64,000 nt of DNA from an uncultured Bacteroidales bacterium (GTDB lineage: Bacteria; Bacteroidota; Bacteroidia; Bacteroidales; Paludibacteraceae): assembly GCA_900319005.1 (NCBI GenBank), contig ONMV01000001.1:227489-291488 (forward strand), in the 5' to 3' direction. The notes beneath the pieces are model-generated. The model had not been told where the DNA came from. It worked only from the letters and a program-made list of their open reading frames with translations, and made no database searches. The translations under genes were made by a program, and so were the position numbers. This document shows positions 36,091 through 45,069 of this stretch, one piece after another. How positions within the stretch are numbered: position 1 is the first letter of the stretch; each line of letters begins with the position of its first letter.

Positions 36091-36435
36091 ATGAAGAAGG
36101 TTTTAATTGCAAGCATCTGCTCCTTATTGTTCTTCTTGACTAGTTGCGGGGGCGTTTACACGGTTAGTGGAGGAAAAGCGGACAATGCCGAGATCTCATT
36201 TGTAGCAAACAATAGTTCGGCTATTACTGTTATGGTTGATGAACTCGAGTATAAAGTCTTCACCGTTAAGGAAAAAACATATAGAAGAGATAGAAAATTC
36301 AAGAAGAAAGCAGAAAATACTATCGTCTTGAAGCCTGGACAGCATAAAGTAGTTGTTACTAATGATCAAGGAGCGACTATATATAATCATGTTGTCTTCA
36401 TTAGTGCTAATGAGCATAAAATCGTTCAATTATGA
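36091..36435 (+). CDS. Small lipoprotein of the CsgG cassette
   Basis: A 114-residue protein with a lipoprotein signal (LLFFLTSCGG). The mature part is a short beta-rich domain with basic stretches (KEKTYRRDRKFKKKAEN) and ends in LKPGQHKVVVTNDQG, a PEGA-like pattern. Function unknown. It is 7 bases from the CsgG-like gene and overlaps the DUF4810 gene by 4 bases, so it is surely co-expressed. The start at 36091 begins the signal peptide; an upstream frame start is inside csgG. Confidence 0.75.
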   Translation: MKKVLIASICSLLFFLTSCGGVYTVSGGKADNAEISFVANNSSAITVMVDELEYKVFTVKEKTYRRDRKFKKKAENTIVLKPGQHKVVVTNDQGATIYNHVVFISANEHKIVQL

Positions 36436-36878
36436 GAAAAATAGTATCTAAGTTTATACTTGTTACTACAATTTTTGTAACAAGTTGTTCTGCCCCATCA
36501 TCTTTATATTATTGGGGCGGCGCTCAAAATGGTGCTTCAAAATACGAAGAAATGGCATATGGCTTGTATAAAAAACAAACACCAGAGGCCATGTGCGCTA
36601 TGATTTGCGTGTTCGAGGATATGGTCAGCAACCCTGGAGGAACCCGGCAAGTACCGCCTCCTGGAATATGCGCGGAATATGCTTATTATCTAAGTATGCC
36701 GGAAACGGCAGATGCATTTGCCAATGCTGCAACAAAGCGCCAACAAAAAATGTTTGAGAGAAGTGATTATGCATCGTTTTTTCCTCAATATGCGAAGCAA
36801 CTGCTAGAACGCGAAATTACGCTCTATCCCGAGTCTGCTACTTTTGTTAAACCACTAATGGAGAAACTACTGCAATGA
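36432..36878 (+). CDS. DUF4810 lipoprotein
   Basis: A 148-residue lipoprotein (lipobox IFVTSC). It has the family's YYWGGAQNGASKYEEMAYG start and the proline-rich VPPPGICAEYAYYL helix-loop. DUF4810 proteins usually travel with CsgG-like and DUF799 genes, as here, and are thought to form an outer-membrane assembly. It overlaps both neighbours by four bases (ATGA-type). Confidence 0.85.
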   Translation: MRKIVSKFILVTTIFVTSCSAPSSLYYWGGAQNGASKYEEMAYGLYKKQTPEAMCAMICVFEDMVSNPGGTRQVPPPGICAEYAYYLSMPETADAFANAATKRQQKMFERSDYASFFPQYAKQLLEREITLYPESATFVKPLMEKLLQ

Positions 36879-37570
36879 AAACACGTATATCATTTTTAGG
36901 ATACATACTTGTATCCGTGCTCTTTTTAACAAGTTGCTCTACGTACACCAAGATATCGAGAGGAGAACAATATGCAAAAATGTATGAAGCCAAACCATTG
37001 GTTTTCTTAGTCATGCCTCCAATTAATAATTCAACTAACGTGGACGCAAAAGACTATCTATATACGAGCATCTCTAAACCTCTTATCGAAAAAGGATATT
37101 ATGTTTTGTCTCCCTTATTAACGATGGAGGTGCTGAAACATGAGAGTGCATATGATGCGGAATTATTTATTAATAGTTCTCTAGCCGCATTTCAGAAATA
37201 TTTTGGAGCAGATGCTGTTGTGTTCACAGAAATCAATAGTTGGACTAAAAAGGGATTTGGAATAGAGACGAATATCCATTTTATAGTGAAATCTGCATAC
37301 AATAGCGATATCCTGTTTGAGAGAAGTTGTGATCTGTATTTAGACTTAAGTGTGCAGAATAGTGGAGGAGGCGGTTTCGGCGCAGTATTTGCGCTAGTCG
37401 CATCTGCAATAAATACTGCTGTAACAGAACATATTCAAGCAGCGAGAATGGCAAATGGCTATATCTTACGAGATATACCTCGCGGGAAATATAGTTCTGA
37501 ATACATGCAAGACCAAGATGTGGCATCAGAAAAGAAAGACGTTAAAATGACTGTAAAAGAGTATTACTAG
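36875..37570 (+). CDS. DUF799 (GNA1162-like) lipoprotein
   Basis: A 231-residue lipoprotein (lipobox LFLTSC). It matches the DUF799 family, known from the Neisseria lipoprotein GNA1162: PLVFLVMPPINNSTNVDAKD, then PLIEKGYYVLSPLLTMEVLK and FGADAVVFTEINSW, a fold related to TolB/CsgG-like alpha-beta domains. It ends the four-gene cassette before a strong terminator. Confidence 0.87.
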   Translation: MKTRISFLGYILVSVLFLTSCSTYTKISRGEQYAKMYEAKPLVFLVMPPINNSTNVDAKDYLYTSISKPLIEKGYYVLSPLLTMEVLKHESAYDAELFINSSLAAFQKYFGADAVVFTEINSWTKKGFGIETNIHFIVKSAYNSDILFERSCDLYLDLSVQNSGGGGFGAVFALVASAINTAVTEHIQAARMANGYILRDIPRGKYSSEYMQDQDVASEKKDVKMTVKEYY

Positions 37571-37589
37571 TCTATCTATTGATACGTCC

Positions 37590-37627
37590 AGCGCGAGACC
37601 AGCAAGTCCCGCGCTTTCTTTTTTCTT
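37590..37627 (+). terminator. Terminator of the CsgG cassette
   Basis: AGCGCGAGAC pairs with GTCCCGCGCT (37606-37615), then a T-rich run. Confidence 0.8.
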
Positions 37628-37671
37628 TGAATTTCGGCGATTATCAATCGGCATAACACGTCGTCCGTTTC

Positions 37672-37690
37672 GTCGGAATGTCATTCCGAC
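37672..37690. repeat. REP-like hairpin GTCGGAATGTCATTCCGAC
   Basis: Perfect palindrome preceded by a GTCGTCC block, as in the copies at 60287 and 61235. Member of the variable-stem hairpin family. Confidence 0.7.
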
Positions 37691-37775
37691 ATTTTTCTCA
37701 TCTTCGTACTTCTCGATTAAATCAGCAAGTTACGCGGTTTTCGCCCCAAAACTATACATTTTCGATGCCCAAAAA

Positions 37776-37807
37776 TTTGCATATATCAAAAATTTTTTGT
37801 ACCTTTG
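37776..37807 (+). promoter_or_regulatory. Promoter for a short transcript with 11-base repeats
   Basis: TTTGCATATATC at 37776 and TACCTTTG at 37800-37807, 20-base gap. The predicted start is near 37814. No convincing gene follows; a hairpin GGCGT/ACGCC (37824-37840) and the 11-base array do. Confidence 0.8.
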
Positions 37808-37886
37808 CACTCGATTTCTAAAAGGCGTGATGAAGACGCCAGTTCTTAAGAGATTCTTGCAATTAGATTATAGTAACGTTGGGGGG

Positions 37887-37974
37887 AGCATCCATTCAGC
37901 ACCCATTGAGCATCCATTGAGCATCCATTGGGACCAGGTGGAGAACAGGTGGATAATAGGCGGAGAACAGGTGA
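37887..37974. repeat. Two sets of four 11-base tandem units
   Basis: Four AGCATCCATTG-type units (37887-37930) are followed without a gap by four AGAACAGGTGG-type units (37931-37974). The 11-base period is close to one DNA turn. The 37571-38022 stretch otherwise holds the terminator, hairpin and promoter listed, and no supported gene. Confidence 0.85.
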
Positions 37975-38022
37975 TTACCTTGCTTTAGCCGCAAGGGCAG
38001 GATTATTTTTTTTGTTCAAATA

Positions 38023-38054
38023 TTTGCATATATGCGAAAAAAGCAGTAATTTTG
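38023..38054 (+). promoter_or_regulatory. Promoter for nadC
   Basis: TTTGCATATATG at 38023 and TAATTTTG at 38047-38054, 20-base gap, 21 bases before the nadC ATG. Confidence 0.85.
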
Positions 38055-38075
38055 CAGCGCAAAATGTGATTTATT

Positions 38076-38942
38076 ATGAAAAAAGAAGAACTTCGCAAGT
38101 TAATTGCAATCTGGTTTGAGGAAGATATCCGCGATGGTGATCATACATCGCTCAGTTGTATACCGCCCACCCAGATGGGTTGTCAGCAGTTGATAATCAA
38201 GGATACCGGTGTGTTAGCCGGTGTGGAAGTAGCGAAAGAGATTGTCAATTATTTTGATCCCGAGTGCCGCTTTGAGCAGTTCTTGCACGATGGCGATCAC
38301 GTCAAACCAGGCGACATCGCTTTCAAGGTGTACGGCAAAGAGTTGAGTCTGCTCCAGATCGAGCGCACGATGCTCAATATCATGCAACGCATGTCGGGTG
38401 TAGCAACTACAGCGCATACGTATCAATCGCTCATAGCTGACACGGGATGTCACGTGCTTGACACCCGAAAGACTACGCCGGGCTTGCGGTATCTTGAGAA
38501 AGAAGCGGTAGCGCTTGGCGGCGGTATGAATCACCGTATCGGGCTTTTCGATATGATCCTCTTGAAGGATAATCATGTGGACTTTGCCGGCGGTATCACC
38601 AATGCCCTCACTCGTGCGCGTGATTATTGTAAGGATAAGGGGAAGAACCTTAAGATTGAGATCGAGGTGCGTAACTTTGATGAGATCAACGAGGCTTTAT
38701 CCACGAATATCCCCGATCGTATCATGCTGGATAACTTCACTCCTGCGAAGACCAAAGAGGCGGTGGATCTCATCCGCGCGTGGGAGAAGACAGCCGGCAG
38801 ACACATGGAGATCGAGTCAAGCGGCGGTATCACCATCGATACCTTGCGCGATTATGCGCTTCAGGGCGTGGATTTCGTGTCCGTCGGAGCATTGACGCAC
38901 AGCTATAAATCGCTTGATATGTCGTTCAAGGCGGTGAAATAA
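38076..38942 (+). CDS. nadC: Nicotinate-nucleotide diphosphorylase (carboxylating)
   Basis: A 288-residue enzyme converting quinolinate and PRPP to nicotinate mononucleotide in NAD synthesis. Motifs: EEDIRDGDHTS at the start, LNIMQRMSGVAT, the substrate-binding LDTRKTTPGLRYLEKEAV, KDNHVDFAGG, and ESSGGITIDTLRDYA near the end. Full length. It is followed within about 20 bases by queE, apparently one transcript. Confidence 0.96.
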   Translation: MKKEELRKLIAIWFEEDIRDGDHTSLSCIPPTQMGCQQLIIKDTGVLAGVEVAKEIVNYFDPECRFEQFLHDGDHVKPGDIAFKVYGKELSLLQIERTMLNIMQRMSGVATTAHTYQSLIADTGCHVLDTRKTTPGLRYLEKEAVALGGGMNHRIGLFDMILLKDNHVDFAGGITNALTRARDYCKDKGKNLKIEIEVRNFDEINEALSTNIPDRIMLDNFTPAKTKEAVDLIRAWEKTAGRHMEIESSGGITIDTLRDYALQGVDFVSVGALTHSYKSLDMSFKAVK

Positions 38943-38965
38943 AGGTGTGCAGGGTAGGGTGTACG

Positions 38966-39589
38966 GTGTATAAAGTTCACGAAATATTCTATACTTTACA
39001 AGGCGAGGGTGCCCATAGCGGCATCCCTGCCGTCTTTGTCCGCTTCAGTGGGTGTAATCTCCGTTGCCCTTGGTGCGATACGGAGTTTGAGGGGTATAAG
39101 GAGATGACTGCCGAGCAGATTGTTTCGGAGATACAGAACCTCTACGACATCCCTAATGTGCGGCGCAAAATGTGCATACTCACGGGTGGCGAACCAACTC
39201 TACAGGTGGATAAACAGCTCATCGATGCTATTCATGCTGCGGGTTTTTATATCGGCATCGAGACAAATGGTACACGTCCTATTCCGGACGGTATCGATTG
39301 GATCACTTGTTCGCCCAAAGAGGGGACGAAACTGGCTTTAAAGCAAGTGAATGAAGTGAAAGTGGTCTTTACCGGCACATATGATCCGGAGGTTTGGCGA
39401 ACCCAATTAAAGGCTGAACATTGGTTGTTACAGCCTTTACGTTATACCGGTGAATGGCTCATGATGAGCGGTGTCGATGAGTGGGAAGATGACGCGAATG
39501 ATAATCTTGACGAGACAGTTCGCTATATTCTCGCGCATCCATTCTGGCGCCTTAGTGTGCAGTTACACAAGATTGTGGGACTCCGTTAA
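38966..39589 (+). CDS. queE: 7-carboxy-7-deazaguanine synthase
   Basis: A radical SAM enzyme of about 207 residues making 7-carboxy-7-deazaguanine in queuosine synthesis. The cluster motif is SGCNLRCPWCDTEF (C-x3-C-x2-C) after EIFYTLQGEGAHSG; LTGGEPTLQ is also clear. Only GTG or similar starts are available: GTG 38966 (YKVHEIFY) fits the family's N-terminus better than GTG 38945. It converges on queD with a 4-base overlap. Confidence 0.94.
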   Translation: MYKVHEIFYTLQGEGAHSGIPAVFVRFSGCNLRCPWCDTEFEGYKEMTAEQIVSEIQNLYDIPNVRRKMCILTGGEPTLQVDKQLIDAIHAAGFYIGIETNGTRPIPDGIDWITCSPKEGTKLALKQVNEVKVVFTGTYDPEVWRTQLKAEHWLLQPLRYTGEWLMMSGVDEWEDDANDNLDETVRYILAHPFWRLSVQLHKIVGLR

Positions 39590-39918
39590 TCGCGTTCGTA
39601 GATGGCGGTGTTGCCTTCGGATTCCTGCACGGACACTTTATAGCAGTTCTCCACATGGTCGCATATCCACTTGGCGATATTCTCTGCTGAGGGATTGACA
39701 TCCAGCACCTCATTGATATATTTATGGTCGAAGGAATCTTTGACCACTTTTTTTATGTGTGTGAAGTCCGTCACCATGCCGTCTTGGTTCAGCTCTTTCG
39801 CCTTGCAATAGACGACGATGATCCAATTATGTCCATGCAGGTTCTCGCATTTGCTCTCATATGAGAGCATCAGGTTATGTGCTGCGGAAATCTCTATTCG
39901 TTTTTCTACGTAATACAT
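39586..39918 (-). CDS. queD: 6-carboxy-tetrahydropterin synthase
   Basis: A 110-residue enzyme making 6-carboxytetrahydropterin from dihydroneopterin triphosphate. Zinc ligands are in SAAHNL and HGHNW, and the catalytic Asp/His block is DFDHKY-like (SFDHKYIN). The PSAENIAKWI motif is typical. Its leader is separated from queC by a heptamer array. Confidence 0.95.
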   Translation of the reverse strand: MYYVEKRIEISAAHNLMLSYESKCENLHGHNWIIVVYCKAKELNQDGMVTDFTHIKKVVKDSFDHKYINEVLDVNPSAENIAKWICDHVENCYKVSVQESEGNTAIYERD

Positions 39919-39924
39919 GGCAGT

Positions 39925-39987
39925 AATTACGAATTAAAAATTAAAAATTACGAATTACAAATTACGAATTACAAATTACAAATTAGT
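39925..39987. repeat. Nine AATTACG/AATTACA heptamers between queD and queC
   Basis: Nine consecutive 7-base units fill the whole spacer. The queC stop codon (39985-39983, minus strand) lies inside the last unit. Confidence 0.88.
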
Positions 39988-40636
39988 TATCGTAAATGGT
40001 GTTATCTTCAATGCCGGCTTGGGCGAGCGCTTCTTTTCGCTCGCGGCAGGTACCACATACTCCGCAATGATGTTCTCCGCCTTTATAGCAGCTCCAAGTC
40101 TCGCTGTAATCGAGGTTGAGCTTTTTGCCTTTGGAAGCAATCTCTGCCTTGGTGAGATGGGTGTACGGAGTGAGTAACTGCACGCCGTTCCACGTGCCAT
40201 AATGAATGGCGTTATTCATCGCTTCCACAAACTCCGGACGGCAGTCGGGATAGATGGTATGGTCTCCGGCATGGTTTGCCAGCATAACATACTGCAACCG
40301 GTTATTCTCCGCGATGCCGGCAGCTATGGAGAGCATGATACCGTTACGGAATGGTACAACGGTCGATTTCATGTTCTTTTCATCGTAGTTGCCTTCAGGA
40401 ATAGCTTCCGCTCCTTCCAAAAGCGAGGATTTGAAGAACTGTTTGATGAATGGCAGACGAATTACCATATGGGGAATACCGAGCCGCTCGCAATGCAATT
40501 TGGCAAACTCCAGTTCACGGTCGTTATGGTTACTTCCATAATGGAAGGAAAGAGCCATACTGATACGATATTGATACTCATAGAGCATCGTTGTTGAGTC
40601 TAATCCTCCTGAAAGTACAATTAAAGAATCTTTCAT
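39983..40636 (-). CDS. queC: 7-cyano-7-deazaguanine synthase
   Basis: A 217-residue ATP-dependent enzyme making preQ0. PP-loop SGGLDSTTMLYE is at the N-terminus, PFRNGIMLSIAAGIAE in the centre, and the zinc site in SCYKGGEHHCGVCGTCRER. Full length. Its stop codon is provided by the heptamer array to its 3' side. Same direction as queD and queF. Confidence 0.96.
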   Translation of the reverse strand: MKDSLIVLSGGLDSTTMLYEYQYRISMALSFHYGSNHNDRELEFAKLHCERLGIPHMVIRLPFIKQFFKSSLLEGAEAIPEGNYDEKNMKSTVVPFRNGIMLSIAAGIAENNRLQYVMLANHAGDHTIYPDCRPEFVEAMNNAIHYGTWNGVQLLTPYTHLTKAEIASKGKKLNLDYSETWSCYKGGEHHCGVCGTCRERKEALAQAGIEDNTIYDN

Positions 40637-40656
40637 ATTTAAAAGCCTAACCCCAA

Positions 40657-40676
40657 CCCTTCCCTAAAGGGAAGGG
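40657..40676. repeat. C-rich/G-rich palindrome between queF and queC
   Basis: CCCTTCCCT and AGGGAAGGG, perfect arms with a 2-base loop, flanked by CCTAACCCCAA and GATAGGGTTA. Same family as the in-gene copies at 25223 and 49037. Confidence 0.75.
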
Positions 40677-40687
40677 AGAAGATAGGG

Positions 40688-41173
40688 TTAATTAGTTTTG
40701 TAATTAATATTTTGAGTCAATTGTTCCTTTAAACGCTGGGCTTTGAGTTCCTGGTGGTCCGAATCGGCGTAGTTAGCGAAGGGGTAGATACTGATTCCCC
40801 CGCGGGGTAGGAAATAGCCTGTTACCTCTAAGTATTTGGGATCCATCAGTTTTACCAGATCCTTCATGATGATATTCACGCAGTCCTCATGGAAATCACC
40901 GTGGTTGCGGAAGGAGAAGAGATAAAGCTTGAGGCTCTTGCTCTCCACCATCCGTTCGCGCGGGATATAACTGATGTAAAGATGTCCGAAATCAGGTTGC
41001 CCTGTTTTAGGGCAAAGGGTAGTAAACTCCGGACAATTGAAGGTTACCAAATACTCATTCTCGGGGTGCTTGTTAGGAAAAGTCTCCAGCACTCCCGGGT
41101 TGTAGTTATCGCTATATCGTACGCCTTGATTACCTAACAAGGTAACTCCTTCCAACTCTTTCTCCGTTCTCAT
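40688..41173 (-). CDS. queF: NADPH-dependent 7-cyano-7-deazaguanine reductase
   Basis: A 161-residue T-fold enzyme reducing preQ0 to preQ1. The catalytic Cys is in [15 protein letters not shown], the NADPH/substrate block in [22 protein letters not shown]. Length fits the short (unimodular) type. The ATG (41173-41171) overlaps the TGA of the upstream surface-protein gene by one base, so expression may be coupled to it. With queC, queD and queE it makes preQ1 for tRNA queuosine; folE, tgt and queA are not here. Confidence 0.95.
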   Translation of the reverse strand: MRTEKELEGVTLLGNQGVRYSDNYNPGVLETFPNKHPENEYLVTFNCPEFTTLCPKTGQPDFGHLYISYIPRERMVESKSLKLYLFSFRNHGDFHEDCVNIIMKDLVKLMDPKYLEVTGYFLPRGGISIYPFANYADSDHQELKAQRLKEQLTQNINYKTN

Positions 41174-44100
41174 CAGCGCATGATTTTGAGAGTTTGACCA
41201 TTCTCCGTCACCACGATGTACATGCCATGCGGCAGAGCCATCGAATAGATATCCTCGTTCGTGGTAGCCACTTTGCGACCATAGATGTCGAATATATTCA
41301 CCCATTCGCCTGCGCTATAAACCTCCTCGATACCTTCTGGGGAGTAGATATTGACTACAATGGTGTATGTGCGCTGACCTACATGGTCGGTTACGGTGTA
41401 ATAAACAGGGATCCATTTGGTCCACTCCAGATCAACGGGTTCATTCTCGTCAGGTACGAGGAACGTGTTATTCGGGTCGGCTAATGTGACGGTCGGTACA
41501 ACCGATGAGAGGTCAATTTCAGGATACTCCGAGCGGTTAATATTGATGGTGATCGTATTCGTAGCCTCATCAATATCACCTACCAAATCGCCGATTCTGA
41601 AGTCTGTGATCTGCAACGTCGGCGGAAGTACTGTCTGTTCGTCGCTCAGGAGATAGCTAATCACTGCCTCTAAGAGTTTTTTACCGTCCGAAGTCAGTTT
41701 TTTGCTACTACTTATTCCAATCGGCATACAAATATATTTGTATCCGCCGCGCATGGATGCCGGTATTTCGTGGAGGAAAGTAGCAGGTTCTCCGTCTGCA
41801 AAGTAATCTTCGATATCACCTTTGAGGGCGGTTGCGAGACAGAGTGTACCGTTCAGATGTACATCAATCGGCATCAGACCTCTGCGGATAACGGTATCCA
41901 GCACCATGATTCTATCGCCTTGTTTCTTATGCAGCGCTTGGAAAATCGGGTGGTCTCCTCGAGTGACAGTGATGAATCTGCCCTCATCGCTGACACTACC
42001 TTTGTTGGGCTCTCCCCAATCAAGACGTCCCGGTGCGTATGAGAACGATTTCATATTCAGGACAGGGCGGTTAGCTCCTTCGCGAGTGACAGCAAGCACC
42101 TCTCCGTTATCTGCGTCTGCATCTTCGGAAATGAGGATCCAGTTATACATCGCATATTGTTCTGGTTTGCGCAAACCGCTTTGCGCTACACGTGGTATGA
42201 GGTTATAACCATTGTTGTTGAGATATGCGTAAATACCGTCTTGTTTATAGGCATCGCGATCGCTTTGCAAATATAGAACAGGGTTGTCACCCAAGTTCAA
42301 TTCCAGAACAATCAGTTGACCTTTGATCGTGTTGCCTCCGGCTACGCTGAGGGTGTAGTTAAATGTGCCGACTGTCTGCGGTGTGCCTCGAAGACTATAG
42401 CGCCCGTTTGCGCCCGTGCCGGTAATGCCGACCGGTGCATTTCCTCCCCAATCGAGGGTAATATCGTCAACGCTGTTAGCATAGTAAGAGAATAGGATAG
42501 GATCCATCTCCTCGCTTTGGTATACTTCGAGCGTGGTATCCGCCAGATTCATGAAACTGATCTGTGTCTTGACGGTAAACTTACCGGCTATACTGGTGGT
42601 CTTAATACCCGCAGAAGTGAAACTCTCCACGCGGTAGTGATACTCTCCGGCGGGACAAGCAGCTGTTCCTTTCAATATAAGTGTGTCGCCAATCTCGTCT
42701 GATCCCGCTTTCGTGAGAGAGATACCGGTTGCTTCAGCCCCTTCCCATGTCAGCAGGGTTTGACCCATATTATTGTATTTCGTGAAGTACGTAACCGGTT
42801 TCAAATCTCTGCCTGCCCAGACGGCTTGCGTACTATCGTTACCGTCTATGTATTTGACACGCGGTTCTTGCGCTACGCGGAGGGAGAAAGCGTACATGGC
42901 ACTCTTGTCTCCTCCATGGTGAATAATACGAATTACGTGTCTTGATGATGTAACTTCATACCGGCGGACAGAGGGATTAGAATTGAATTGGCGCGGCTGG
43001 AGTACATCATCGATATACACCTCAAGATATTTGTTATCATCCGGTTTGGTTTGTCCGGAGGATGTGTCTTGTTTCTTATCGCGTGCTACTATAGCAAATT
43101 GGTCGAATCCGGAGATATACATGGTGAACTCGCATGAGTTGTCCATGTCTAATCGGCGTGCCATCGTGCCGAATTCGCCTCCCATCGCGTCGGAAGAACT
43201 GCTCCATCCTGTTGCGGAGAATTTGAACCAACCGTCATTGGCCTTGCAAGCGTAGTCTCCGGAAGTACGCGTAGTGATGCCGATGGTCTTGTCTGCGTTG
43301 GTGGTGGCGATACAGAATTCGCTCTCACCATCGCGTGTCATATAATACACCTCAAATTCGCGACCATCTACAACCTTCAATGTGCCTCCATAGCCACCTT
43401 CTGACTCGCTGGCGTTATACACTTCCGGTTCGTGGAGTGTCAGATCGGTCTGTGGAACGGGAGGGCCTGCCGTGACGGTTACCGAACAGGTTGCCGTCTT
43501 GCTTCCATCCGTTGTGGTGACGGTGATTGTTGCCGTTCCGGCTGCAATGGTCGTTACATGACCATTATTTACGGTAGCTACTGAAGTATTGCTACTTGAC
43601 CATGAGACGCTTTTATCCGTTGCATTTGCTGGTAAGATAGTGTACGTGAGATCTGTACTGCCTCCGATTTGGAGATTTGCAGATGTGGGATTGATGCTCA
43701 CACCTGTTACTGCTACGGCTTGTACCGCGACTGCACAAGAGGCTGTGATAGAAGCATCTGTTGTTGATGTAGCAGTGATAGTAGCCGAACCAGCGGCTAT
43801 ACCGGTTACTTTTCCGGAGTTATCTACAGTTGCAACGCTTGTGTTGCTACTGGTCCAAGTTACTGCTTTGCCTGTGTTGGCATCTGCAGGGGTGTAATTG
43901 ATTGTTAATGTTTCCGAATCCCCGATAGCAATGTTTGCTGTGGATTTATTGAGTGCGATGGCAGTTACGGGAATCGGAGCAGCAGGAGCATTTACAGTCA
44001 CGGAGCAAGTTCCGGATTTGGTATTGTCTAAATTCGAGGTCGCCGTAATGGTGGCTGTACCTTGTGCTACAGCCGTTACCAAACCGCTTTCGCTGACGGT

Positions 44101-44814
44101 AGCTACACTTGGATTGCTACTTGTCCATGTAACACTCTTGTCTGCGGAAGCAGGAGTTGCATCGACCGTCACCGATAACTGTTTCGTATCGTTAGGATTC
44201 AATGTGGCAGAAGAAGGATTAATGGTGACACTGGAGACGGTAGGAGTTACGGGAGTACTACTTTCTCCAACGATGAGTTGGGTGAAATAGGTGTTGGAAC
44301 CGGTACCTGTACATGTCATAAAATAGTATCCTGCGGGCATAGCAGGGAAGGTTTCTTGGAAATCACCTTTCTTGTCAATGACAACAGTTTTAGTCTCATA
44401 CTCCGAGGAAGTGAAAGTGACAGTAGTATTATTTTCGATTCCTGTAAAGAATTTATCATAATCACTATCACTAATTTTCTTTAGGTGAGCATCAACATTG
44501 GCGAAATTCTTAGAAGCGTCAAATTTGATAGTAATAGTAATATCTGCTGAGTTAGCAAGATAAAAGACCACACCAGAATTGGAATTTTGTGTTTTTATTC
44601 CTTTCCCATTGCTGTATGACCACGCTGCTCCACGATAGATGTATGCGCCATCTTTAAATTTTGCAAACCTGCTTCCGGCACCCGGTGCTTTCGAAATAGT
44701 TCCTATTTCAATAGTGCCGGCAGCAACTCCGATGTGGTCATACGCGGATGAATACAAGAAACCTCCAATTAATAGAGCTACAACCAATAAACTTTTTCTA
44801 AAAATGCTTTTCAT
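41173..44814 (-). CDS. Large secreted surface protein with Big_2 domains and sorting tail
   Basis: A 1,213-residue protein. Signal peptide [16 protein letters not shown]; an N-terminal beta domain; then three bacterial Ig-like (Big_2) domains of about 80 residues ([11 protein letters not shown] with [13 protein letters not shown], and two relatives), followed by a carbohydrate-binding-like region and beta modules. The end ([15 protein letters not shown] with [18 protein letters not shown]) matches a type IX secretion C-terminal sorting domain. It is probably an adhesin or surface enzyme of unknown target. The three Big_2 domains are a recent-looking duplication. Confidence 0.85.
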   Translation of the reverse strand: MKSIFRKSLLVVALLIGGFLYSSAYDHIGVAAGTIEIGTISKAPGAGSRFAKFKDGAYIYRGAAWSYSNGKGIKTQNSNSGVVFYLANSADITITIKFDASKNFANVDAHLKKISDSDYDKFFTGIENNTTVTFTSSEYETKTVVIDKKGDFQETFPAMPAGYYFMTCTGTGSNTYFTQLIVGESSTPVTPTVSSVTINPSSATLNPNDTKQLSVTVDATPASADKSVTWTSSNPSVATVSESGLVTAVAQGTATITATSNLDNTKSGTCSVTVNAPAAPIPVTAIALNKSTANIAIGDSETLTINYTPADANTGKAVTWTSSNTSVATVDNSGKVTGIAAGSATITATSTTDASITASCAVAVQAVAVTGVSINPTSANLQIGGSTDLTYTILPANATDKSVSWSSSNTSVATVNNGHVTTIAAGTATITVTTTDGSKTATCSVTVTAGPPVPQTDLTLHEPEVYNASESEGGYGGTLKVVDGREFEVYYMTRDGESEFCIATTNADKTIGITTRTSGDYACKANDGWFKFSATGWSSSSDAMGGEFGTMARRLDMDNSCEFTMYISGFDQFAIVARDKKQDTSSGQTKPDDNKYLEVYIDDVLQPRQFNSNPSVRRYEVTSSRHVIRIIHHGGDKSAMYAFSLRVAQEPRVKYIDGNDSTQAVWAGRDLKPVTYFTKYNNMGQTLLTWEGAEATGISLTKAGSDEIGDTLILKGTAACPAGEYHYRVESFTSAGIKTTSIAGKFTVKTQISFMNLADTTLEVYQSEEMDPILFSYYANSVDDITLDWGGNAPVGITGTGANGRYSLRGTPQTVGTFNYTLSVAGGNTIKGQLIVLELNLGDNPVLYLQSDRDAYKQDGIYAYLNNNGYNLIPRVAQSGLRKPEQYAMYNWILISEDADADNGEVLAVTREGANRPVLNMKSFSYAPGRLDWGEPNKGSVSDEGRFITVTRGDHPIFQALHKKQGDRIMVLDTVIRRGLMPIDVHLNGTLCLATALKGDIEDYFADGEPATFLHEIPASMRGGYKYICMPIGISSSKKLTSDGKKLLEAVISYLLSDEQTVLPPTLQITDFRIGDLVGDIDEATNTITININRSEYPEIDLSSVVPTVTLADPNNTFLVPDENEPVDLEWTKWIPVYYTVTDHVGQRTYTIVVNIYSPEGIEEVYSAGEWVNIFDIYGRKVATTNEDIYSMALPHGMYIVVTENGQTLKIMR

Positions 44815-44980
44815 ATTTATTTTTGTGTTAAATGTTCTTGTTTTTCAACGGACGCAATGCCCGATATTAATTCACGCTGCAAAATTACTGCTTTTTTTGC
44901 ATATGAGTGTGCAGATATTAGAAAAAAATGTGTAAAAATTGATATATTTGGCAAAAAAAGCCGCGCGCGTACATTATTTA

Positions 44981-45012
44981 TTTGCGTATATGAGATTTTT
45001 TTTGTACCTTTG
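44981..45012 (+). promoter_or_regulatory. Promoter for the DUF3078 gene
   Basis: TTTGCGTATATG at 44981 and TACCTTTG at 45005-45012, 20-base gap. Confidence 0.85.
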
Positions 45013-45069
45013 TGCGGTTTTTTGAGAAACCAATAAAAATTCGTGTAACAAACAATTAAGAATAGAATT

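Noticed and set aside
35151-37627. Integrative element at tRNA-Ala
   Set aside because: No integrase is present and no copy of the tRNA 3' end is seen downstream; only composition and position suggest acquisition.
37797-37988. 63-residue reading frame across the 11-base repeats
   Set aside because: Its start overlaps the promoter box, most residues come from tandem repeats, and no domain is recognisable.
39925-39987. CRISPR array
   Set aside because: Units are 7 bases without spacers and no cas genes are present.
44880-44911. Standard promoter for the Big_2 surface gene
   Set aside because: A TAATTTTG box is present on the minus strand, but no TTG-type box lies 20 bases upstream.
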